Positions 35,491 to 44,961 are shown, numbered from the stretch's first letter. The stretch is 64,000 nt of DNA from Methylomonas rhizoryzae (GCF_008632455.1 NZ_CP043929.1:1-64000); one strand, 5' to 3'. Notes: generated by a model not told the origin, from the sequence alone. Made by a program: numbers and translations.

Positions 35491-36792
35491 TTAGTGCATT
35501 TTGATTTTGGCGTGCGTACTGCGCCGAAACAGATTGGACAAGGTCAACATGGCGGTGCGGAAGTAACCGTGAATCGCTACCTGATGCATTTTGTATAACG
35601 ACAAATACACCATGTAAGCGATAAAACCGCCGACGCTGACGGTACCCATCAAGCTGCCCATCAACGAGCCGACCGTGCTGTATTTCCCCAACGATACCAG
35701 CGAGCCGTAATCTTGATAGATAAAATTAACCGGCGGTTTGCCTTTTAAACGGTTGCTCAGCGTTTTGGCCACTGTAGAGGCCATTTGGTGCGCGGCTTGG
35801 GCGCGTGGCGGCACGTTGCCGGTGCGGCCGCTCCAAGCGCAAGCGGCGCAATCGCCGATGGCGAAGATGTCGGGATCGCTGGTTTGCAATGTGGCATCCA
35901 CTAGCAGCTGATTGATGTGGTTGGTTTCCAGTCCATCCAAGTTTTTCAGCCAATCCGGAGCCTTGATGCCGGCCGCCCAGACTTTCAGATCCGCGTCTAT
36001 CACTTCGCCGTCGTGGGTATACACGGCGGTTTCGGTGACTTCAGTTACCCTGCGGCCCAACTTCAGATTGATACCCAGCTTGGACAATTGTTCCATGGTC
36101 GCTTGCGACAACCGCGCCGGTAAAGCCGGCAGCAGTTGGGTGGCGGCTTCTATGATGGTGATGTCGACTTGAATCGAACCTTCCAGGCCGTACGATGCCA
36201 ACAATTTGGTCATTTGCAGCAACTCGGCCGACAATTCCACCCCGGTTGCGCCGGCGCCTACGATGACGATGGACAAGGGTTTGTCGCGTTGTTGGCTTTG
36301 TTTGGCATAGGATTCCACGTAGTAAGTTTCCACCAGTTGTTTCTGGAAACGGAATGCTTCCTTGGTGGTGTCGATGAAGCGGCAAAATTGGTCTACGCCT
36401 TTGATACCGAAGGTATTGCTGACGCTGCCGACCGCCATGACCAGCGTATCGTATTTGAAACGGCGTTGCGGAACGACGATTTCGCCCTTTTTATTGGGTA
36501 TCGGGCCGACAATGATTTCCTTGGCGGCCCTGTCCAGGCCTTCCATGCGGCCGAACAAAAAGCGGAAATGGTTGCGGTAGGCCTGGGCCAAATATTCGAT
36601 TTCCTCGGCTTCGGCCAAGGTACCGGAGGCAACTTCGTGCAGCAGCGGTTTCCAGATGTGCGTGGAAGCGGCGTCCAGCAGCGTGATGTCCGCCAGGCCG
36701 GATTTACCTAGTTTGTGGCCCAGTTCGGTGGCTAACTCCAAGCCAGCCGCGCCGCCGCCCACGATTAAAATTTTATGCGCATCGTTCGCCAT
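35491..36792 (-). CDS. ndh: Type II NADH dehydrogenase-like FAD oxidoreductase
   Basis: A 433-residue single-subunit NADH:quinone oxidoreductase-like enzyme. It passes electrons to quinone without pumping protons. FAD-binding GGGAAGLELATELG lies near residue 12, and the NAD-binding fold IVIVGAGATGVELSAELL near 178. The family segments FAIGDCAACAW and PPRAQAAHQMA follow. The hydrophobic C-terminal portion (about 370-415) suggests membrane association. It is upstream of the YcxB-like gene and about 100 bp from zipA. Confidence 0.92.
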   Translation of the reverse strand: MANDAHKILIVGGGAAGLELATELGHKLGKSGLADITLLDAASTHIWKPLLHEVASGTLAEAEEIEYLAQAYRNHFRFLFGRMEGLDRAAKEIIVGPIPNKKGEIVVPQRRFKYDTLVMAVGSVSNTFGIKGVDQFCRFIDTTKEAFRFQKQLVETYYVESYAKQSQQRDKPLSIVIVGAGATGVELSAELLQMTKLLASYGLEGSIQVDITIIEAATQLLPALPARLSQATMEQLSKLGINLKLGRRVTEVTETAVYTHDGEVIDADLKVWAAGIKAPDWLKNLDGLETNHINQLLVDATLQTSDPDIFAIGDCAACAWSGRTGNVPPRAQAAHQMASTVAKTLSNRLKGKPPVNFIYQDYGSLVSLGKYSTVGSLMGSLMGTVSVGGFIAYMVYLSLYKMHQVAIHGYFRTAMLTLSNLFRRSTHAKIKMH

Positions 36793-36893
36793 GTCCTATC
36801 CCCCCTTGTTGTTTTAGTTATGCTCTGATTCGGCAAACGAATCCATGCGGCGTTTCCGGCTGTATAGCGCTGTAGCTGACTAAGTTCGAAACC

Positions 36894-37586
36894 TCAACGC
36901 CTAGCCAGCATTTGCCGGAACTGCTCTACGGTGTCCGCAGTCAACGGTTGTCTTTGATTATCCCAGACTACCCCGTCCAATTCGGTGGCTAATATGTCTA
37001 TGGTTTCGACGAAATCGTCGAATACCGCCAAGGGATTGTCGACCTCCCGCGGCTGCATGTAGAACACGATGCCGGGGCAATAAAATTGTTCGATGTGACT
37101 ATCCGGAAAGGTACCCGGCTCTACCATGCTGGCCACCGCGAAATCGACCAAGCGGTTTTTATCGACCCGTTCGAATACTCTAACGCTACCGTATTCCAAG
37201 CCGGCCCGCTCGAAGGCGTCGTACAAGTCCACGCCGTTAAAGCCTTCGTCGGCGCGAGCGACGATGCTGAATTCGATCAAAGCCGGCAAGGTGGTTTTGG
37301 CCGGGCTTTTTTGCGCCTCGGGTTTCGTGGCCGGTTTGTGGTTGGGTTTGATCGCCTCGTCGTCCAGCAAGCCGTCGCCGTCCACCATCACTTCGCCGGG
37401 AAACAGATCCAGCTCTTCCTCTTCGTCCTCGTCGAATACGTCCGGGCCGCTGTAATGCGGATCGTCGAAATAGTCGTCGGCTTCGCGCCGTTCCCGCAGC
37501 GATTTGAAGAAATGCCAGATCAGCATGCCTATCATGACCAGCAGGCCGATCAAAATTATCACGACTCGTAGTAGTTCTTTGTCCAT
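36894..37586 (-). CDS. zipA: Cell division protein ZipA
   Basis: Septal-ring protein that anchors FtsZ to the inner membrane. It has an N-terminal membrane helix (LRVVIILIGLLVMIGMLIW), a charged acidic linker (DDYFDD and DEDEEEELDLF) and a C-terminal FtsZ-binding domain. That domain contains EFSIVARADEGFNGVDLYDAFE and ends QFRQMLARR. At 230 residues it is shorter than E. coli ZipA because the Pro/Gln linker is reduced. Its ATG overlaps the TGA of smc by one base (TGATG), so the genes are coupled; smc-zipA is a known neighbour pair. Confidence 0.92.
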   Translation of the reverse strand: MDKELLRVVIILIGLLVMIGMLIWHFFKSLRERREADDYFDDPHYSGPDVFDEDEEEELDLFPGEVMVDGDGLLDDEAIKPNHKPATKPEAQKSPAKTTLPALIEFSIVARADEGFNGVDLYDAFERAGLEYGSVRVFERVDKNRLVDFAVASMVEPGTFPDSHIEQFYCPGIVFYMQPREVDNPLAVFDDFVETIDILATELDGVVWDNQRQPLTADTVEQFRQMLARR

Positions 37587-40500
37587 CAGCTTTCCGCCAT
37601 GCTCACCGCTTCGTCAATATCAACTGCCACCATGCGGGATACCCCCGGTTCCTTCATGGTAACACCTGCCAAATGTTTTGCAATTTCCATTGTGACCTTG
37701 TTATGGGAAATGTATAAAAACTGAACGGTGGCGGACATGTCCTCCACCATTTTGGAAAACCGTACCACATTGGCGTCGTCCAAAGGCGCGTCGACCTCGT
37801 CCAACAAGCAAAACGGCGCCGGATTCAATTCGAAGATGGAAAACACCAGGGCCACCGCAGTCAAGGCCTTCTCGCCGCCGGACAACAAATGGATCGAGCT
37901 GTTGCGCTTCCCCGGCGGACGGGCGATGATGTTGACGCCGGCTTCCAGCAAATCGGTTTCGGTCAGCTCCAAATAGGCTTGGCCACCGCCGAACAAACGA
38001 GGAAATTTTTCTTGCAAGCCGCCGTTGATTTTATCGAAAGTTTCCTTGAAACGCTGCCGGCTTTCGCGGTCGATTTTGGCTATCGCCTGTTCCAAGGTAT
38101 TCAGCGCATCGACCAAATCGTCGTGTTGCTCGTTCAAAAACTTCATTCTTTCGGATTGGCTGCGGTATTCCTCAATCGCGGTCAGGTTGATCGAACCGAG
38201 TTTTTCCAGTTGCTCGACCAAATCGTCCAAACGGTTTTTCCAGGCAGGTTCTCTAGCATCGGCCGGCAGGTTTGCCAAAAGCGCTTGCGGGTCGGCGTCG
38301 ATTTCGTTCAGCTGTTCGGCTGCGGTTTGCTGGCGTACTTTACTGTCTTGTTGTTCGAACCGTACTTTATCCAGGGCTTCCTTCTGTTTTTCCAAGGCTA
38401 ACTGGGCCTCGTGCTGTTGGCGGGTCAGTTCGCCTATGCTTTGCTCGGCGGCTTGTTGTGCCTGCCGTTGTTGCGCCAGACCGGCCTCGAATTGCTGTTT
38501 TTGCTCCAGCAACCGGTCCAGCTGCATTTTTTCGTCGTCCAACGGCGTCAACACGGTTTCCAATTTATGCTCCAGCTCGGCGATGCGGTCGGCCGATTGT
38601 TGGTGCTGGTGCTGTAAACGTTCGATTTGTTTTTCGGTCAACACTTCCGAAGCCTTTAGGGATTCGATTTGCGCGTGCAAGCGTTGCAAGTGTTGGCGCG
38701 CTTCCTGAACGGAGGCGTCGGTGTCTTGTTGTTGGGACTGCAGGCGCTGATTTAATTGTTCCAGTTCCAATCGTTTGTCGCCAAGTTCGCTGAGTGCGGC
38801 TTCGGCTTCTTGGCAAATCAAAGTCGCTTCGGCAATCGCTTCATTAATTTCGGCCAAATGCTGGCCGACTTCTTCGATTTCGTGATCCAGTTGTTGCAAG
38901 CGGCGGGTTTGTTGTTCCAGGCGCGCCGATTGGGCGCTGAATTCGGCGCTTTTTGCCGAATACTCGGCGGCTAATATTTTTTCCCGCTGCCGGCATTGCT
39001 CGCACGCGGTTTCGGCGGCTTTTAACGCCTGCTCGTTATGCTCCAGCCGCTGCTCGTCGTCCTCTATGGTTTGTTGCACTTCGTGCTGGTATTGCTTCAA
39101 CTCCCTTAGTTCCTTTTCTCGGTGCAATACGCCGGCTTTGCTGTCGCTACCGCGGCTGATCTTTATCCAGTTAGTTCCTAGCCACGTACCGTCGGACAAA
39201 ATCACCGATTCGTGCGCTTGCAGTCGCATTTGTCGGGCTTGCGACAGCGACTCGGCGCAATACACGCCGCTTAACAAACCGGACACATCCCAGCGGCTGC
39301 GGAGCTTGCCGGCCAGTGCCGTGTCCGGTTGGACTGCACCGGCGACCGGACTGCGGGTTTCGAACAAGGTTAAGGATTGTTTGCCCAGCGATTCCAGCGC
39401 CGGCAATACCTCGTCGGCATTGTCCAGACAAACGGCCTCCAACGAACTGCCGAGCACAGTTTCCAGCGCCGTTTCCCAACCTTCCTCGGCCTCCAGGAAT
39501 TCGGCCAAGCGCGGTTGCTGCGCCAAGCCGACTTGAGTTAACCAAGCCGCCAGTTCCTTTTTGTCCTTACCCATCGCATGTTGCTGCAACAGCTCCAAAG
39601 AACTGATTTTGCCGTTAACTTTTTGTAGTTCGGCGCGGCGGTCGTGCAGTTGCTCGTGCAATTGTTTGATGTGCGGACGCAACTCGGCAATGCGGGCCAA
39701 CGCGGTTTCGATTTGGCTGTGGACGTTGCCGCGTTCGATTTCTGTCTGTTCGATGTCGCTTTCCAAGCTTTCCAATTCGTACTGTAATTGACTGTCATCA
39801 ATGGCGTGACGTTCGCCCAGCAATTTATCCAGGCGGGTTTGCAATTGCCGTTGTTGATTTTGCCATTGTGCCAGTTTGGCGCGCTGCACTTCGACTTGTT
39901 CGCGGTAGCCGGCGTTCTCGGCCAAAAAGTGCTCCCATTGTTGTTGCCAACGCTGTTTTTGCACTTGCGCGTCTTGCTGCAAATCCAATAAATCTTCCTC
40001 GCGTTGTTTGGCAACGATCAGGGTTTCTTCCGCTTCCAGCAGGGTTTGCCGGATTTCTTCCAATTGGGCGCGATCCGAGGCGCAATCGTCTTGAGCCTGC
40101 TCGGCTTGCTGCTTCAGCCGCCGGATTTCCAGCAGGGTTTCCTCGTGGTTTTTTTCGTTATGTTTAATCGCTTGTTGCAAGCGGCCGACTTCGCCGACGA
40201 TGGCGTAATATTCGGCCTGGGCGGTGTCCAGTTGTTGTTGCTGACCTTTTTGTTCGCCGCGTTTCAGTTCGATGGCTTTTTCGGTGTCGCGCAACAGCAT
40301 GAACAAGCGGTTATGTTCTTCGGCAATGCCTTGCAGCTTGTCTTCCAGCTGTTGGGCGTTGCGCTGGAAGCCGGCCCAGCGCATGGCCAGTAATTCCTGT
40401 TTGGTTTGCCGTTCTTGGCGTTTCAGTTCGGTGTACTTCTCGGCTTTTTCGGCTTGTTTAGCCAGGTTTTTGATTTGTTTGTCGACTTCCTCGCGCAAGT

Positions 40501-41086
40501 CGTTCAAGCGCTCCAGATTTTCCCGAGTATGGCGCATGCGGGTTTCGGTTTCCGCCCGTCTTTCCTTATATTTGGAGACTCCGGCGGCCTCTTCGATGTG
40601 CACGCGTAAATCTTCCGGTTTGGCCTCCACCATCCGCGAAATCGTACCTTGTTCGATGATGGCGTAGCTGCGCGAACCTAGGCCAGTGCCTAAAAACAAA
40701 TCGGTGATGTCTTTGCGCCGGCAACGCGAGCCGTTCAGCATGAACAAGGATTGGCCGTCCCTACTGACCTGGCGCTTGATGGAAATCGTGGCGTATTTGG
40801 CGTATTCGCCGCCGGCCTTGCCTTCGCTGTTGTCGAACACCAGTTCCACCGAAGCCACGCTGACCGGCTTGCGCCCGGACGAACCATTAAAGATCACGTC
40901 CGCCATGTTGCCGCCGCGCAAATGTTTGGCCGAGCTTTCTCCCATGACCCAGCGCACCGCGTCGATGATGTTGGACTTGCCGCAACCGTTGGGGCCGACG
41001 ATAGCGGTCAAATTGCCGTTAATCGGTATCGTGGTCGGATCGACGAAGGATTTGAAACCAGAGAGTTTGATTTTTTCCAGCTTCAT
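37586..41086 (-). CDS. smc: Chromosome condensation ATPase SMC
   Basis: Structural-maintenance-of-chromosomes protein, 1166 aa from the ATG at 41086 (MKLEKIKLSGFKSFVD). It has Walker A GPNGCGKSN, two long Gln/Glu-rich coiled coils (about 170-490 and 640-990), and the hinge (about 500-640). The C-terminal ABC signature is LLSGGEKALTAVAL and Walker B is FCLLDEVDAPLDDANV. An upstream in-frame ATG (41266) adds 60 unrelated residues and is not used. No scpA/scpB are nearby. It overlaps zipA at its stop and lies just downstream of a small gene pair and thiSG. Confidence 0.97.
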   Translation of the reverse strand: MKLEKIKLSGFKSFVDPTTIPINGNLTAIVGPNGCGKSNIIDAVRWVMGESSAKHLRGGNMADVIFNGSSGRKPVSVASVELVFDNSEGKAGGEYAKYATISIKRQVSRDGQSLFMLNGSRCRRKDITDLFLGTGLGSRSYAIIEQGTISRMVEAKPEDLRVHIEEAAGVSKYKERRAETETRMRHTRENLERLNDLREEVDKQIKNLAKQAEKAEKYTELKRQERQTKQELLAMRWAGFQRNAQQLEDKLQGIAEEHNRLFMLLRDTEKAIELKRGEQKGQQQQLDTAQAEYYAIVGEVGRLQQAIKHNEKNHEETLLEIRRLKQQAEQAQDDCASDRAQLEEIRQTLLEAEETLIVAKQREEDLLDLQQDAQVQKQRWQQQWEHFLAENAGYREQVEVQRAKLAQWQNQQRQLQTRLDKLLGERHAIDDSQLQYELESLESDIEQTEIERGNVHSQIETALARIAELRPHIKQLHEQLHDRRAELQKVNGKISSLELLQQHAMGKDKKELAAWLTQVGLAQQPRLAEFLEAEEGWETALETVLGSSLEAVCLDNADEVLPALESLGKQSLTLFETRSPVAGAVQPDTALAGKLRSRWDVSGLLSGVYCAESLSQARQMRLQAHESVILSDGTWLGTNWIKISRGSDSKAGVLHREKELRELKQYQHEVQQTIEDDEQRLEHNEQALKAAETACEQCRQREKILAAEYSAKSAEFSAQSARLEQQTRRLQQLDHEIEEVGQHLAEINEAIAEATLICQEAEAALSELGDKRLELEQLNQRLQSQQQDTDASVQEARQHLQRLHAQIESLKASEVLTEKQIERLQHQHQQSADRIAELEHKLETVLTPLDDEKMQLDRLLEQKQQFEAGLAQQRQAQQAAEQSIGELTRQQHEAQLALEKQKEALDKVRFEQQDSKVRQQTAAEQLNEIDADPQALLANLPADAREPAWKNRLDDLVEQLEKLGSINLTAIEEYRSQSERMKFLNEQHDDLVDALNTLEQAIAKIDRESRQRFKETFDKINGGLQEKFPRLFGGGQAYLELTETDLLEAGVNIIARPPGKRNSSIHLLSGGEKALTAVALVFSIFELNPAPFCLLDEVDAPLDDANVVRFSKMVEDMSATVQFLYISHNKVTMEIAKHLAGVTMKEPGVSRMVAVDIDEAVSMAES

Positions 41087-41198
41087 GCAGTCGGAGCGGA
41101 TTCGGGAAAACTTTACACAGCCGCTTATTATCGGCGAAATAGATAATTGAATGCGAAGGATTTTAGTCAGCGAGCGGCGGTGATGGCTTGCGAATGCT

Positions 41199-41540
41199 TT
41201 ATTCGGCGAATTGTCTGAGGCGCTTTTTTGCCGCTTCGGCAAATTCCGAATCCGGCTGCCGGGCAATGATACGCTCCAGTACCGGCTGACTGGGTGACTC
41301 CAGCATGGCGATGGCGCGTAAGCGTACCGACGGGAAATGTGCGTTCAAAGCCGCTAATTCGGTCAAGTAGCGGTTGCTGGATTGCAGCAATTTCAGCATC
41401 ACCAGTTCAGGGTTGGCGGTAAACAGGTCGCGGACCAATTCGCCGTATTGCTCTTGCAAACGGATTAGCTCGCGCCTGTCGAGTTTCTTCGGTTCGGTCG
41501 GATCGTCACAGCAGGCCACGACTGCGATTTCCGCTTGCAC
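41199..41540 (-). CDS. Small helical protein of unknown function
   Basis: An approximately 113-residue, mostly helical and charged protein. It includes RRELIRLQEQYGELVRDLF, a hydrophobic helix (ELVMLKLLQSSNRYL) and a C-terminal FAEAAKKRLRQFAE. Its repeated helix pairs suggest a HEAT-like or other scaffold fold. The start is uncertain: a GTG at 41540 lies inside the Bfd gene and overlaps it by 35 bp in another frame; a GTG seven codons on is also possible. The gene fits between bfd and smc in a minus-strand run. Confidence 0.6.
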   Translation of the reverse strand: MQAEIAVVACCDDPTEPKKLDRRELIRLQEQYGELVRDLFTANPELVMLKLLQSSNRYLTELAALNAHFPSVRLRAIAMLESPSQPVLERIIARQPDSEFAEAAKKRLRQFAE

Positions 41541-41739
41541 AATTTCGGTTTGCTTGCGCTTCTAGCAACTGCCGTACCTCGAATTCGCAACCGCCGCAGC
41601 CGGAACAGGCACCGGTGATGCGTGACAAGCGCTCCGGATCGGTTACACCCTGGTTAAGCAGATGTTCGATCTGCACGTCGGTCGTACCGCTGCAGGCGCA
41701 AATCACTTGAGATTCCTGTTCGGGGAGGGCTACCGTCAT
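41506..41739 (-). CDS. Bacterioferritin-associated ferredoxin-like protein (BFD domain)
   Basis: A 77-residue protein with a [2Fe-2S] BFD-type domain. Cysteines fall at 14, 16, 45 and 48 (ICAC and GACSGCGGC), with a further Cys at 51. Bfd passes electrons to bacterioferritin to release stored iron; stand-alone BFD proteins also serve other roles. No bacterioferritin gene is in the window. The gene lies 27 bp after thiSG and overlaps the next small gene. A tail of about 15 residues follows the domain. Confidence 0.82.
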   Translation of the reverse strand: MTVALPEQESQVICACSGTTDVQIEHLLNQGVTDPERLSRITGACSGCGGCEFEVRQLLEAQANRNCASGNRSRGLL

Positions 41740-41766
41740 GTTCGGTCTATCGGAGCGTGGAGAATC

Positions 41767-42744
41767 TTATAAAAACAAGCCGTCGATGGGCGAAGACGCG
41801 GAAGCGAAGCGCTTGCGCGGCATGCGCCCGGCCAGAAAGGCTTCGCGGCCGGCTTCTATGCCTTTTTTCATTGCCGATGCCATCAGCACTGGGTTTTTTG
41901 CCGCCGCGATAGCGGTATTCATCAACACCCCGTCGCAGCCCAATTCCATGGCAATCGCCGCATCGGAGGCGGTACCGACCCCGGCGTCGACCAAAATCGG
42001 CACTTTGGCGTTTTCGACGATGGTTAGGATGTTGTAGGGGTTACGAATCCCCAAACCGGAACCGATAGGGGCCGCCAGCGGCATGACCGCTACGCAGCCG
42101 ATCTCTTCCAAGCGCTTGGCCGCAATCGGGTCGTCGTTGGTGTAGACCATCACGTCGAAACCCTCTTTGACCAACAGCTCGGCGGCGACGTAGGTCTCTG
42201 CGACGTTGGGAAACAAGGTCAACTGATCGGCTAACACTTCCAGTTTGACCAGATTGTGCCCGGCCAATAATTCGCGCGCCAAGCGGCAAGTGCGCACCGC
42301 GTCTTCCGCACTGTAGCAACCGGCCGTATTCGGCAGTATGGTGTATTTATCCGGCGGAATCACATCCAACAAATTCGGCTCGTTAGGGTTTTGGCCAATG
42401 TTGGTACGGCGAATCGCCACGGTGACGATTTGCGCTCCGCTCGCTTCCGTGGCCAAGCGGGTTTCTTCTAAATCCTTGTATTTGCCGGTGCCGACCAATA
42501 AGCGCGAGTGGTACGCTTTGCCGGCCAGCATAAAGTGATCGTCCTGACCGCCGCCTATGGCTTGCACGATTTCCAGCCGGTCGTCGTTTTGCAGCCGCTG
42601 CTCGGAGTGCTGGGTAAACGGCAAGATTTCCTTGTTGTACTCCACCGCAATGCGTTTACCGCTCAATCCCAAATCGGCAATGACGTCGGCGACGCTGCAG
42701 CCTTCCGCATAGTCGCGCCATTCGCCGTTGACTTGTATCTTCAT
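41767..42744 (-). CDS. thiG: ThiS-ThiG fusion (sulfur carrier plus thiazole synthase)
   Basis: A single 325-residue protein joining both partners of thiazole synthesis for thiamine. Residues 1-66 are ThiS, ending in AIGGG at 62-66. Residues about 71-320 are ThiG, starting FMLAGKAYHSRLLVGTGKYKD, with the Schiff-base lysine in VKLEV (K167). Free ThiS works through a C-terminal Gly-Gly thiocarboxylate, which cannot form while fused, so cleavage or another sulfur route is needed. An internal ATG (Met72, codon at 42529-42531) has AGGA nine bases upstream and could make separate ThiG. The gene follows aroG by 3 bp. No TPP riboswitch was recognised. Confidence 0.93.
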   Translation of the reverse strand: MKIQVNGEWRDYAEGCSVADVIADLGLSGKRIAVEYNKEILPFTQHSEQRLQNDDRLEIVQAIGGGQDDHFMLAGKAYHSRLLVGTGKYKDLEETRLATEASGAQIVTVAIRRTNIGQNPNEPNLLDVIPPDKYTILPNTAGCYSAEDAVRTCRLARELLAGHNLVKLEVLADQLTLFPNVAETYVAAELLVKEGFDVMVYTNDDPIAAKRLEEIGCVAVMPLAAPIGSGLGIRNPYNILTIVENAKVPILVDAGVGTASDAAIAMELGCDGVLMNTAIAAAKNPVLMASAMKKGIEAGREAFLAGRMPRKRFASASSPIDGLFL

Positions 42745-42747
42745 CGT

Positions 42748-43827
42748 TTAACCCTTTCTACGGATGGCGGCCCGGCGCTGTTGCACCGCTACCGCCAATT
42801 CGTTCAATAATTTAACGCTGTCGTCCCAGCCCAAGCAGGCATCGGTAATGCTTTGTCCGTAAGTCATGGGTTTACCTTCCTCCACGTCTTGCCGGCCACC
42901 CACCAAGTGACTTTCCACCATGGCGCCGATGATACGGCTATCGCCGTTGGCAATCTGGCCTGCGACGTCTTGCGCCACCAACATTTGCCGTTCGAATTTC
43001 TTCATGCTGTTGGCGTGGCTGAAGTCGATCATAATGTTGCTCGGCAAGCCGGCTTGCTGCAGGCCGTCGGCCACTTGCTCGACGCTGACTTCGTCGTAAT
43101 TCGGCCGATTATTGCCTCCGCGCAGGATGATGTGGGCATCTTCGTTGCCGCGCGAGGAAAAAATCGCCGTGCGGCCTTCTTTGGTGACGGATAGGAAATG
43201 ATGCGGACTCATCGCGGCATTGATCGCGTCTATGGCAATTTTGACACCGCCGTCGGTGGCGTTTTTAAAACCGACCGGGCAGGATAAACCGGAAGCCAAC
43301 TCCCTATGCACTTGGCTTTCCGTGGTTCTCGCGCCTATGGCCCCCCAGGAAATCAAATCCGACACGTATTGAGGGGTAATCAAATCCAGATATTCGGTCG
43401 CAGCGGGCACGCCTAGATCGTTGATATCCAACAATACCTGGCGAGCCATGCGCAAGCCTTTGTTGATGTTGAAGCTGGAGTTCAAGTCCGGATCGTTAAT
43501 CAAGCCTTTCCAGCCTACCGTGGTCCGAGGTTTTTCGAAATAAACGCGCATGACGATGACCAAGTCGTCCTCCAGCGAGGCTATCATGGTTTTCAGTTTG
43601 CCGGCGTATTCCACCGCGGCTTTAGGGTCGTGAATGGAACACGGGCCGATAATCACCAGCAAACGATCGTCTTCGCCGCTCAATATTTTGTGTATCGCTG
43701 CCCTGGCGCGCAAAATGGTGTTGGCAGCGGTTTCGGAGATCGGAATTTCTTCGTGGACTTGAATTGGCGGAACCACGTCCTTGGTTTCGCAAATTCTAAG
43801 ATCATCGGTGTTATAGTTAGTTGGCAT
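42748..43827 (-). CDS. aroG: 3-deoxy-7-phosphoheptulonate synthase (DAHP synthase, class I)
   Basis: First enzyme of the shikimate pathway, condensing PEP and erythrose 4-phosphate, 359 aa. It shows the AroFGH pattern: LLVIIGPCSIHDPKAAVEYA, KPRTTVGWKGLINDPDLNSSFNI, GLSCPVGFKNATDGG, and MIDFSHANSMK with the metal-binding His. I start at 43827 (MPTNYNTDDLRI). The ATG 12 codons upstream gives a non-family extension. Which aromatic amino acid inhibits it cannot be read with confidence. It leads the run aroG-thiSG-bfd-hyp-smc-zipA and is divergent from the DUF155 gene (about 94 bp between starts). Confidence 0.95.
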   Translation of the reverse strand: MPTNYNTDDLRICETKDVVPPIQVHEEIPISETAANTILRARAAIHKILSGEDDRLLVIIGPCSIHDPKAAVEYAGKLKTMIASLEDDLVIVMRVYFEKPRTTVGWKGLINDPDLNSSFNINKGLRMARQVLLDINDLGVPAATEYLDLITPQYVSDLISWGAIGARTTESQVHRELASGLSCPVGFKNATDGGVKIAIDAINAAMSPHHFLSVTKEGRTAIFSSRGNEDAHIILRGGNNRPNYDEVSVEQVADGLQQAGLPSNIMIDFSHANSMKKFERQMLVAQDVAGQIANGDSRIIGAMVESHLVGGRQDVEEGKPMTYGQSITDACLGWDDSVKLLNELAVAVQQRRAAIRRKG

Positions 43828-43921
43828 GAGGTATCTAGCGATAAACGCGCACGATTCGAACAAAAGCGTATTTTAACCCTTTTGCCGGACGCTGTTACAA
43901 ACTAATACGGTAGCCCACCCA

Positions 43922-44716
43922 ATGGCGGATGACAGGTTAATCAAACACTGCCTGACGGTATGTCTGGCGCAATCTTTCCGATTTACGGCGTTGCGGGAAA
44001 AGTTGCTCGACGTCGCCAGAACCCAGATATTTCGCAACGCGGTCATCGTCGATTTTAAAACCGGTTGCTCCATTGTCTTTGCTTACGGCGTGGTTGTGCA
44101 CTGGAACGTTGCATTAGACGAACGCCGCGCCTTGCAGGAGGTTTTGCTCGATTACGCTGAACGCCCGGACGCCGACCCGCAAGAAGACGCGTTCAGTTAC
44201 GAAATAGGCTGCGAACACGACAGAATCCAGCACGACCATATCGAATTACAATCCGGCGACGTCAAAGTGTTACTGGCCTTGTCGCATGCCATGGCGCAAT
44301 CAATCAAACTGGCGGCTTTCGAGGGCAACGCCCTGGATACCATCCACGCCACCAGCCATCTGCCGGAGTCTTTGGCGCGAGAAGGCACGATTAATTTAAA
44401 CCGAAAAACCATGGCCAAAATTCGCGGTCAGCTGTTTTTGACCAAAAGCGACATTATTCTGAATTTCGATTTATTGGATATTCCGGAATTTTTTTGGGAG
44501 CACCCGGAATACCAACACATCTATTCGATGGCCGCCAATTACCTGGAAATCCGCCAGCGCACCGACGTACTGTCCAAGAAGCTGGAGACCATACACGAGC
44601 TGCTGGAAGTATTGGCAGACGAGCAAAAACACCAGCATTCTTCCGCGCTGGAATGGATCATCATCTGGTTGATTGCGGTAGAGATTATTATGTCTTTATT
44701 CGACAAAATGGTGTGA
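43922..44716 (+). CDS. DUF155/RMD1-family membrane-tail protein
   Basis: A 264-residue protein of the RMD1/DUF155 family, better known from yeast mitochondria. The soluble part contains the family segments VIVDFKTGCSIVFAYGVVVHWN and LSHAMAQSIKLAAFE, then ESLAREGTINL and FWEHPEYQHIYSMAANYLEIRQR. The C terminus has a coiled-coil-like stretch and a single membrane helix (WIIIWLIAVEIIMSLF). Bacterial members have no assigned function. It stands alone between aroG (divergent) and the AP2-like gene (convergent). Confidence 0.88.
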   Translation: MADDRLIKHCLTVCLAQSFRFTALREKLLDVARTQIFRNAVIVDFKTGCSIVFAYGVVVHWNVALDERRALQEVLLDYAERPDADPQEDAFSYEIGCEHDRIQHDHIELQSGDVKVLLALSHAMAQSIKLAAFEGNALDTIHATSHLPESLAREGTINLNRKTMAKIRGQLFLTKSDIILNFDLLDIPEFFWEHPEYQHIYSMAANYLEIRQRTDVLSKKLETIHELLEVLADEQKHQHSSALEWIIIWLIAVEIIMSLFDKMV

Positions 44717-44961
44717 ATGCCACTCTGTCCCGGCGGGCAATGGTGAGGTCGGTGCCTATCAGCCTGGCATTACAAATACTGTAAGCACAGGCTGAGCGCG
44801 TATAGGCTTTTGGCCGAGGTATTGCAATCGCTACTGACAAGCGCTGCGTAAAAACGGAGCGGGTAGTAGCGTTTTTTGTTGTAGCTAAATACACGAGTTC
44901 GATTTCTCGAAATCAATATTTACCGCGTTACTGTCTATTGATTCCCTTCAGTTCCAGCCCA
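44717..44961. other. Gap between convergent DUF155 and AP2-like genes
   Basis: About 245 bp without a gene. AAAAACG followed 13 bases later by CGTTTTTT (about 44850-44877) forms a weak stem with a T-run that could terminate either transcript. Nothing else is recognised. Confidence 0.35.

Noticed and set aside
42745..43921. Possible TPP riboswitch for thiSG
   Set aside because: thiSG follows aroG by 3 bp, leaving no room. The aroG leader shows no THI-box-like core.
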